From: Amycolatopsis xylanica
GTDB taxonomy: Bacteria; Actinomycetota; Actinomycetes; Mycobacteriales; Pseudonocardiaceae
DNA length: 64,000 nucleotides
NCBI RefSeq assembly: GCF_900107045.1
Contig: NZ_FNON01000001.1
Location: forward strand, 806,001-870,000
Reading direction: 5' to 3'
Position 1 is the first letter of the stretch. Each line of letters opens with the position of its first letter. The notes beneath the pieces are model-generated. The model had not been told where the DNA came from. It was given only the letters and a program-made list of their open reading frames with translations, and did no database searches. This document shows, piece after piece, positions 58,160 to 64,000 of the stretch. A program made the translations under genes and the position numbers.

Positions 58160-59505
58160 GCACCAGGTACCTCCAAGCGCTGAAGCGCGGCCTGACCGGC
58201 GATCCGGGCACGCCACTGGTGTTCGTCTGCAACTTCGAGGTCGAACAGCACTGGTCGGCAGGGTTCCCTGGCCTGCCCGCTCCGGCCTTCTCCACGACCG
58301 CGGCTTTGGTGACGAGGATGGAGGAACTCGGCACGCTGCTGGCCGGTCCCGGCGACTACCTCATCCTCCAGCACCCACTCGATCCGTCCTATGTGGACTA
58401 CCTGCGGTCGCTCGGGTTCGGCCTCCCGACCGTGCTGCTGGCCGACGGCGGAAGCCAGGGCGAACCGACCGCGGCGCGCGCGTTGGCCTCCCCGGGCCTG
58501 CTGGCGGTGCTGGGCGACCTGGCCAAGGCGGGTGCCCGGCTGGCGCCGATGGGCGTGTCGGCGTGGGAGTCCCGGCTCGCCGAGGTCACCGGCCTGCGCC
58601 TGGCCGCGCCCGAACTCGATGTCGTGACCAGGGTGAACAGCAAGATCTACAGCAGGCGCCTGGTCGCGGCCAACGGCCTGCGCGAGGTTCCCGGCTGGTG
58701 CTGTGAAACGGCGTCGGAGTTCGTGACGCTGATGGCCGAGCTGGGTCCCCGGTGCACGCCCGAGTCCCCGGTCGTGGTCAAGGACGCTTACGGCGTGTCC
58801 GGCAAGGGCCTCGTCGTGGTGACCGATCCGCGCAAGGCCGAACGCCTGGCGCGGCAGGTGCGGCGGCAGGCGGAGCGCAAGGACGACGACCGGCTGCACG
58901 TGGTCGTCGAGCGCTGGTTGCCGAAACGGGCCGACCTCAACTACCAGCTGACCGTGGACCCGGCAGGCGCGATCCGGCTCGACTTCGTCAAGGAGGCGCT
59001 CACCAGCGGCGGCGTCCACATCGGACACATCAGTCCCGCCGCGCTGGACGCCAGGCAGCTCACCGAGATCGAGCACGCCGCGGCGGCCGTCGGGCGCGCG
59101 TTGCACGCGGACGGATTCTGGGGTGTCGCGGGCGTGGACGCGCTGGTGACCACCGACGGCGTGGTGTATCCGGTGCTGGAGATCAACGCCCGGTTCAACA
59201 TGTCGACCTATCAGGGTGGTGTGCTGGAAACCCGGGGTGCCGCCGCCTCGCTGGCCGGCCGCCATGTGCTGCGGTTGAACGCGCCGCTGGCGTTCGAGGA
59301 CGTCCACGCGGCACTGCCTGCTTCCCTGGACGGCGAACTGGTGATCACCTGCTTCGGCACGGTCAACGCCATGGCGGGAGCGACGCCGTTCGAAGGCCGC
59401 CTCTTCACCCTCGCGCTCGGCCCCGACCGGGCGGCGGTCACCGCGCTCACCCAGGCGGCGGGCAAAGCACTCGAAGGTCTCGCCGAAGGAGCGTTCCCCC
59501 GATGA
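58156..59505 (+). CDS. ATP-grasp amino acid:carrier-protein ligase (BtrJ-like)
   Basis: A 449-residue protein. The N-terminal region includes YLILQHPLDPSYVDYLRSLGFGLP. The ATP-grasp core has VVTRVNSKIYSRRLVAANGLREVPG, VVVKDAYGVSGKGLVVV (ATP lysine and glycine loop), VVVERWLPKRADLNYQLTV, GGVHIGHISP, ADGFWGVAGVDAL and YPVLEINARFNMSTYQGG (metal ligands). The arrangement with a PLP decarboxylase and a lone carrier protein directly downstream matches the butirosin module, where BtrJ loads glutamate on BtrI and BtrK decarboxylates it. Assignment is by motif and gene order, not by search. Overlaps on both sides are ATGA. Confidence 0.7.
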   Translation: MSTRYLQALKRGLTGDPGTPLVFVCNFEVEQHWSAGFPGLPAPAFSTTAALVTRMEELGTLLAGPGDYLILQHPLDPSYVDYLRSLGFGLPTVLLADGGSQGEPTAARALASPGLLAVLGDLAKAGARLAPMGVSAWESRLAEVTGLRLAAPELDVVTRVNSKIYSRRLVAANGLREVPGWCCETASEFVTLMAELGPRCTPESPVVVKDAYGVSGKGLVVVTDPRKAERLARQVRRQAERKDDDRLHVVVERWLPKRADLNYQLTVDPAGAIRLDFVKEALTSGGVHIGHISPAALDARQLTEIEHAAAAVGRALHADGFWGVAGVDALVTTDGVVYPVLEINARFNMSTYQGGVLETRGAAASLAGRHVLRLNAPLAFEDVHAALPASLDGELVITCFGTVNAMAGATPFEGRLFTLALGPDRAAVTALTQAAGKALEGLAEGAFPR

Positions 59506-60755
59506 CACACGTGCAAGGCCTGCCGATCGCGGAGCTCGCCGACGAGTTCGGCACCCCGTTCTACCTGTACGACGCCGACGTGCTCGCCTCGACCTACACG
59601 ACCTTGCGGAAGCTGCTGCATCCCGCGCTGGAGCTGTACTACTCGCTGAAGGCCAACCCGAACGTGAGCGTCTGCGCCGAGCTGGTCGACCTCGGCGCGG
59701 GCGCGGAGGTCTCGTCCGGCATCGAGCTGCGCACGGCCGCGGCCGCCGGAGCCAAGGCCGAGCACACCATCTTCCTGGGCCCCGGCAAGAGCGACGAGGA
59801 ACTGCGTGCCTGCGTCGACGCCGGGATCCGCGCGATCGTCGTGGAGTCCGAGACGGAGCTGCGGCGGCTCGACCGGCTCGTGGCGGGCAGGGCGCCGGTC
59901 GACGTGCTGCTGCGGGTCAATCCTTCCTTCAGCACCAAGGGATCCGGCCTGTCGATGGGCGGAAAGCCCCGGCAGTTCGGCATCGACGAGGAGGACTTCC
60001 CCGCGGTGGTGGCGGTGGCCGCCGGGCTGCCCGGGATCCGGATCCGCGGGGTGCACGCCTACCTGGGCACCCGCATCCTCAACCACGCCGACATCGTGCA
60101 CAACACCGCGGGCGTCCTGCGGATGGCCGACGAACTGCGGCGCCGGTGCGGGATCGAGCTGGAAACCGTCGACGTCGGTGGCGGCCTCGGCGTCGCCTAC
60201 TTCGAGAACGAGGCCGACCTGGACGTCGAGGCGATGGCCACCGGCGTGAACGAGGTGATCGCCGAGTTCGCCGCCGCCCACCCGGAAACCCGGTTGATCA
60301 TGGAGCTGGGCCGCTACCTCGTCGCGCTCGCCGGGACGTATGTCGTGCGCGTGCGGGACGTGAAACGGTCACGCGGTGAGACGTTCGCCGTCGCGGACGG
60401 CGGCACGAACCATCACATGGCCGCCGTCGGCATCGGCAGCTTCGTCAAGCGCAACTTCCCGATCCGCGCACTGTCCTCGGTGGACGAAAGCGCCATGTCG
60501 ACGTACACCGTCACCGGACCGCTGTGCACCCCCAACGACGTGCTGGGCAAGCGTGTCCAGCTGCCCGGCGTCGAGGTCGGGGACCTGCTCGGCGTGGAGC
60601 GGTCGGGCGCGTACGGCCCGACGGCCTCGCCCGTGCAGTTCCTCAGCCACGGCTATCCCGCCGAGGTCCTGGTCCGTGCCGGGGTCGCGCATCTGGTGCG
60701 CCGCCGGGACACCGCCGAAGACATTCTCGACCGGCAACTGCTGATCCAACGCTAG
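59502..60755 (+). CDS. PLP-dependent fold-III decarboxylase (BtrK/ornithine-DAP decarboxylase family)
   Basis: A 417-residue alanine-racemase-fold decarboxylase. PLP lysine K50 (YYSLKANPN), phosphate loop DVGGGLGVAYFE (223-234), Cys342 from the partner subunit (GPLCTPNDVLG) and Tyr371 (SGAYGPTASP) are all present. The specificity helix region (LIMELGRYLVALAGTY) and the placement before a carrier protein favour an acyl-carrier-bound amino acid, as in BtrK, over free DAP. Expected product: an amine-terminated acyl thioester such as a GABA-type unit (inference). Good catalytic completeness. Confidence 0.78.
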   Translation: MTHVQGLPIAELADEFGTPFYLYDADVLASTYTTLRKLLHPALELYYSLKANPNVSVCAELVDLGAGAEVSSGIELRTAAAAGAKAEHTIFLGPGKSDEELRACVDAGIRAIVVESETELRRLDRLVAGRAPVDVLLRVNPSFSTKGSGLSMGGKPRQFGIDEEDFPAVVAVAAGLPGIRIRGVHAYLGTRILNHADIVHNTAGVLRMADELRRRCGIELETVDVGGGLGVAYFENEADLDVEAMATGVNEVIAEFAAAHPETRLIMELGRYLVALAGTYVVRVRDVKRSRGETFAVADGGTNHHMAAVGIGSFVKRNFPIRALSSVDESAMSTYTVTGPLCTPNDVLGKRVQLPGVEVGDLLGVERSGAYGPTASPVQFLSHGYPAEVLVRAGVAHLVRRRDTAEDILDRQLLIQR

Positions 60756-60766
60756 GAGGAAAGCCG

Positions 60767-61030
60767 ATGACATCGAAGGAGACCGTCGAGGCGGTCAAGG
60801 TCGCGCTCGCCGAGGTCCTGCAGCGCGAGCTGCCCGAGATCAGCGAGTCGACCCGGTTGTTCGACGACCTGCACCTGGACTCGACCTCGGTGCTCGAACT
60901 GCTGATGGCCCTCGAGGACGCGCTCGGCATCGAGGTGGAACCCGAGGAACTGCGGGCCGAGGACTTCACGACCGTGGGCTCGCTCGCCGAATACCTGCTG
61001 GCCAGGCCCAGCGAACTCAGCCGGGGCTAG
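60767..61030 (+). CDS. Acyl carrier protein of the aminoacyl module
   Basis: An 87-residue carrier protein with helix 1 TVEAVKVALAEVLQRELPEI, and phosphopantetheine Ser39 in DDLHLDSTSVLELLMALEDALGIEVEPEEL, then DFTTVGSLAEYLL. The motif DST replaces the common DSL. GGAGG lies eight bases before the ATG. It tethers the substrate of the ligase, decarboxylase and probably the condensing and dehydrogenase enzymes around it. A phosphopantetheinyl transferase is not in view, so a genome-encoded one is needed. Confidence 0.9.
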   Translation: MTSKETVEAVKVALAEVLQRELPEISESTRLFDDLHLDSTSVLELLMALEDALGIEVEPEELRAEDFTTVGSLAEYLLARPSELSRG

Positions 61031-61034
61031 CACG

Positions 61035-61796
61035 GTGGCACTGGCGCTGGCGAGTGCGCGCGGACTGCGGGCGACCGGCCGCAATCCGTCGCCCTTCGAC
61101 GCCGAGCTGATCGCGTACTACGACGATCTCCTGGCGCAGTCCGGCATGACGGTCGACACGCGGCTGCTTGCCGAGGGCCGCAACATCGACCATGCCGAAC
61201 TGGCGGAGTCCGTTGTGGACGGTCTCGGCGAGCCGGACCTCATCCTGCTCGCCTACGCCGTCCCGGATCTGCACCCGATGACGACGGTCGCCGCGCGCGT
61301 GAACCACCTGCTCGGCGGGCGGGCCCAGAGCATGGCGATCTCCGAGCAGGGGCTGCAGGCGCCGTACACGGCACTGCGCATCGCCGACGCGTACCACCAA
61401 GCCGGGCAGTGCGATCGCGCCGTCCTGCTGGTGCTGGAACAGACGACCTTGCCCTATCACGACCCCATGGTGCATGACACGCCGCTGACCGACACCGCGG
61501 CGGCGATCGTCCTCGAACCCGGCGCACGGGGTTTCGGCAAGCCGTGGTCCGGCACGTCGGAGCGGCTCGCGGCGATGATCGACGAGCGCGAGGGCACGCT
61601 GGTGGTCGCCGGGCCGTGGGTGAAGACGGACCGGTCGGCGGACGTCCACCGCTGTGCCGACGGTACGTACTGCACCAGCGTGTGGCTCGCGCTGGCCGAG
61701 AACCACGACCGCTGGCACGGGCGTTACGAAAGCATCCTGCTGGCGGACGTCGACCCGCGCACGGGTAAGGCGCACGCCGTCGAGGTGGCCGGATGA
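61035..61796 (+). CDS. KAS-like thiolase-fold protein lacking the nucleophilic Cys
   Basis: A 253-residue protein that resembles the N-terminal half of ketoacyl synthases: RNIDHAELAESVVDGLGEPDLILLAYAVPDLHP, SMAISEQGLQAPYTALRIADAY, DRAVLLVLEQTTLPYHDPMV, TDTAAAIVLEPGARGFG. Where the neighbour has QQNCASG, this protein has EQGLQAP, so no catalytic Cys is available (Leu107 by my alignment), and the C-terminal His region is absent. It might pair with the KAS III-like enzyme as a chain-length-factor-like or gatekeeping partner (inference). GTG start at 61035 follows the carrier stop by four bases. Family not certain. Confidence 0.5.
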   Translation: MALALASARGLRATGRNPSPFDAELIAYYDDLLAQSGMTVDTRLLAEGRNIDHAELAESVVDGLGEPDLILLAYAVPDLHPMTTVAARVNHLLGGRAQSMAISEQGLQAPYTALRIADAYHQAGQCDRAVLLVLEQTTLPYHDPMVHDTPLTDTAAAIVLEPGARGFGKPWSGTSERLAAMIDEREGTLVVAGPWVKTDRSADVHRCADGTYCTSVWLALAENHDRWHGRYESILLADVDPRTGKAHAVEVAG

Positions 61797-62401
61797 CGCT
61801 GGATTACTCCACGATGCTCGACGCGGCACACGAACTCGCCGCGCCCGGTGCCGTGGTCGTCGGACCGCACGGCTACGCCTACGCCTCGCCGGAGCGCCTG
61901 AGTGTCACGACCAGATGGATCGCGGCCAAGGACGGCTCGGTGCTGGAGTGCACCGGCAAGGACGAGTTCGCGCACCCGGTGACCGATGGCCTGGGCGTGT
62001 CCTGCGTCCGGATCAGCGCCCGCGCCGCGCATCGGGGTGAGCCGTCTTCGTTCGGCCACCGCCTGCTCGGCGCGCACGTGGACCTGCTCGACAACGTGGT
62101 CGCGCACACGATCGACGACCTCGCCGCCCGCACCGCCGAAGGCAGCACACTGCTGGGCCGGCAGCTGGTGCAGGCCGCGATCGCGGACGCCGTGGTCCTC
62201 GTCGACGAGGTGCGGGGGATGGCGGGCGGCGCCGCCATGGACCGCCATGTCCGCGCGCGGACGTTCCATTGCCTGGTCCGCGGCGGCCGGGATCTGCTGA
62301 GGCTGCTGGGCGCGGCCGGTTTCCTGGCCGGCGGCCCCGGCGGCGCGCTGCTGACCGCCGAGCTGGCGGGCACGCTCTACCTGGGGGCCGGGCATGATTG
62401 A
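61793..62401 (+). CDS. Protein with acyl-CoA-dehydrogenase C-terminal-like helical region
   Basis: A 202-residue protein. The C-terminal 100 residues (TLLGRQLVQAAIADAVVLVDEVRGMAGG, RTFHCLVRGGRDLLRLLGAAGFLAGG, LLTAELAGTLYLG) look like the helical bundle ending of acyl-CoA dehydrogenases. The N-terminal half ([50 protein letters not shown]) is not recognised. It overlaps both neighbours (ATGA at its start; 8 bp with the full dehydrogenase), suggesting a subunit of that enzyme. Function unknown. Confidence 0.45.
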   Translation: MTLDYSTMLDAAHELAAPGAVVVGPHGYAYASPERLSVTTRWIAAKDGSVLECTGKDEFAHPVTDGLGVSCVRISARAAHRGEPSSFGHRLLGAHVDLLDNVVAHTIDDLAARTAEGSTLLGRQLVQAAIADAVVLVDEVRGMAGGAAMDRHVRARTFHCLVRGGRDLLRLLGAAGFLAGGPGGALLTAELAGTLYLGAGHD

Positions 62402-63515
62402 GCTGCTGGACAAGCATTGCGTGGAGATCGCGGGCGAACTGCGCGCGCCGGGACTGGCGCTCGACCGGGACCCGGACGCGATCACGCGGTTCACCGGCCT
62501 GGCCGGTGTCCGGCTTCAACAGGCCATGGCCATTCCGCCCGAGTACGCCGAGCCTTATCGCGTCGACGGGCACGCGTTCGCCGGCGGCTCATGCCTGTCC
62601 CAGGTCGTGGTCGCGGACCGGCTGTCGCACGGCGATCCCGGTGTGCTGCTGGCGGCACCCGGACCGAGCCTGTCCGGCCTGGTCGTGCACGCGCTCGGCG
62701 ACGCAGTGCAACGCGGCCGGTACTTCGAGCGGCTCCTCGCGGCGCCGACGTGGACCTTCTTCGCGCTCACCGAACACGGCAAGGGCACGGCGGCGGCCGA
62801 ACTGGAAACGACACTGCGCGCCGACGGCACGCTGCACGGCGTCAAGCGGTACATCGGCAACGGCGCGCGTGCTCAGCTGGGCGTGGTGTTCTGCCGCAGC
62901 TCGCCGGGACCGTTCGGCATCGAGGCGGTGCTGGCCGACACCCCGGCGCCGGGGTTCACCGGGCGGATGCTGCCGACCACGGGCATGTCCGGCGTGCGGC
63001 TCGGCGAGCTGGAGTTCACCGGCCTGCGGGTGACCGCGGTGCTCGGCGCCGGGCGCAAGCCGAGCAGGCGCGGGCTGTTCGGCGCGCGGCAAGCACTGGA
63101 ACGCAACCGGCTGCTGATCGCGGCCATGGCGGTCGGCGTGGCGGACGCGGTCGCCGATCACCTTGCTTCCCAGCGAAAGCATCCATCCACAATGGACAAA
63201 GCGAGGCTTGACGAACTCGCCGGGCGGGTTCAGCTCGCGCGGACGCGGGTGCGTGAGGCGGCCACCGCGCTCGACGCCGGACGGCCGGACACCCACCGGA
63301 TCGCGGCGGCCAAGCTGACCTCGGCGTCGCTGGCCGAGGAGGCCACCTTGCTCGCGGTCGACCTGTTGGGACCCACCGCACTGCTCGACCACCCGTGGCT
63401 CGAGAAGACTTACCGCGACGTGCGCGGGTTCGGCATCATGGACGGCGTAGCGGATCTCCACCGCCTGCGGATCTTCCAGGGCGCGCTGCGGCGGGAACGG
63501 GGCTCGGCCGGATGA
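62394..63515 (+). CDS. Acyl-CoA/acyl-ACP dehydrogenase
   Basis: A 373-residue flavoprotein: AIPPEYAEPYRVDGHAFAGG, VLLAAPGPSLSGLVVHALGDAVQR, WTFFALTEHGKGTAAAELETTLR (FAD and substrate motif of the family), VKRYIGNGARAQLGVVFCR, GMSGVRLGELEFTGLRV and a helical C-terminus with FGARQALERNRLLIAAMAVGVADA. It probably introduces a double bond beside a carrier-bound thioester, as ACP-type dehydrogenases do in other clusters. The catalytic Glu cannot be placed by eye. Coupled to the MATE transporter by an ATGA overlap. Confidence 0.78.
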   Translation: MIELLDKHCVEIAGELRAPGLALDRDPDAITRFTGLAGVRLQQAMAIPPEYAEPYRVDGHAFAGGSCLSQVVVADRLSHGDPGVLLAAPGPSLSGLVVHALGDAVQRGRYFERLLAAPTWTFFALTEHGKGTAAAELETTLRADGTLHGVKRYIGNGARAQLGVVFCRSSPGPFGIEAVLADTPAPGFTGRMLPTTGMSGVRLGELEFTGLRVTAVLGAGRKPSRRGLFGARQALERNRLLIAAMAVGVADAVADHLASQRKHPSTMDKARLDELAGRVQLARTRVREAATALDAGRPDTHRIAAAKLTSASLAEEATLLAVDLLGPTALLDHPWLEKTYRDVRGFGIMDGVADLHRLRIFQGALRRERGSAG

Positions 63516-64000
63516 GCGCCACCGTCACCGCCGACCGGTCGCTGACCGGGAAGGCCGCGTCCATGGCGGCGAACTTCGTCGCGCTCAACGTGGCCGGGAT
63601 CGTGCTGCAGGTGACCGTGCTGGCCTACCTCGGCCACCTCGGCGGCGACGCGCTCTACCTCAGATCCGTCTACGCCCCAGTGGGTTTCCTGAGCCTCGCG
63701 CTCGACGAAGGCCTCACGGCGGCCGTGCTGGTGACCGTCGCCGCCGCCCAGCGGACGCGCCGCGCCGCGACCGCGGGCTTCCCGCTGGCCGCGATGATCG
63801 TGCTCGGTTTCGGTGGCTTCCTGCTGCTGTCGCTCGTCGCCTTGGCGGCGAGCGGATCGCTGGCGGACCTGCTGGGCGTGCCGCCGAGCAGCCACGACGA
63901 CGTCCGATGGTTCACCACGGCGATGCTGGCGTCCGAGGCGCTGGTCGTGATCCCCACGCTGGTCAGCGCGACACTGCGCGGCCTGGGCCGGGCACGCACC
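63512..64000 (+). CDS. MATE-family exporter, 5' part (runs off the window)
   Basis: The 163 visible residues begin SATVTADRSLTGKAASMAANFVALNVAGIVLQVTVLAYLG and contain at least three or four membrane segments (VLVTVAAA, FPLAAMIVLGFGGFLLLSLVALA, MLASEALVVIPTLVSATLRGLGRA). The LRGLGR block in the fourth helix region is typical of MATE transporters. The ATG at 63512 overlaps the dehydrogenase stop. It is the likely export pump of the cluster product. The gene continues past base 64000. Confidence 0.7.
   Translation, partial: MSATVTADRSLTGKAASMAANFVALNVAGIVLQVTVLAYLGHLGGDALYLRSVYAPVGFLSLALDEGLTAAVLVTVAAAQRTRRAATAGFPLAAMIVLGFGGFLLLSLVALAASGSLADLLGVPPSSHDDVRWFTTAMLASEALVVIPTLVSATLRGLGRART

Noticed and set aside
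1..64000. CRISPR arrays, tRNA or rRNA genes
   Set aside because: No regularly spaced direct repeats, cloverleaf-like stretches or rRNA-like sequence noticed on reading; short tRNAs could have been missed without a covariance search.

Overview
The window is very GC-rich, with short intergenic gaps, many GTG/TTG starts, ATGA/GTGA translational overlaps and a 13E12-type HNH repeat. This suggests a filamentous actinomycete, most likely of the Amycolatopsis/Pseudonocardiaceae kind. The genus is my inference; no rRNA gene is present to test it.

Layout. 1-5165: the 3' part of an uncharacterised PLP-fold-like gene, a dehydrogenase, a molybdopterin oxidoreductase and an MFS pump, all overlapping in one operon. 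5140-7174: remnant of a high-affinity [NiFe]-hydrogenase locus (small subunit, NifU-like, DUF5947) with no large subunit, divergent from an HTH regulator. 7778-13900: MEDS/ATPase regulator, SecDF, LysR regulator, DapA-like lyase, and a ClpP paralogue lacking its catalytic Ser and His. 13984-16762: a 13E12-like HNH element with about 200-bp terminal inverted repeats, a truncated second copy and a gene remnant between them. 16773-20871: secreted GH64 glucanase, secreted ricin-lectin protein and a TetR regulator. 21610-32061: eight-gene operon for poly-gamma-glutamate (or a similar gamma-linked polymer): tandem HAMP protein, PgsB, PgsC, two NlpC/P60-like proteins (one catalytically dead), an unknown exported protein, CapA, and an S53 protease homologue lacking catalytic residues. 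32608-35554: two secreted beta-helix proteins. 35596-39684: MFS plus ATP-grasp ligase, divergent from S-adenosylhomocysteinase. 39732-49452: aromatic catabolism. The minus strand carries an HpaB-type monooxygenase, flavin reductase, FAD enzyme, aminotransferase and RraA-type aldolase. The plus strand carries a catechol meta-cleavage operon.

51214-64000 (running off the right edge) looks like an undescribed biosynthetic gene cluster. Its core is ATP-grasp ligase + PLP decarboxylase + carrier protein, organised like the butirosin side-chain module BtrJ/BtrK/BtrI. It is joined to a KAS III-like enzyme, a nucleophile-less KAS-like half, an acyl-CoA dehydrogenase pair, a second ATP-grasp-like ligase, a P450, an SDR, a split TPP decarboxylase, a PLP-fold-like protein homologous to the gene at the left edge, and a MATE exporter.

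Convergent gene pairs are separated by long, near-perfect hairpins. Three of these (21573, 35559, 49992) belong to one repeat family with conserved outer arms and centre and a variable but self-complementary middle. Product names rest on motif recognition from the translated sequence only; no database search was run.
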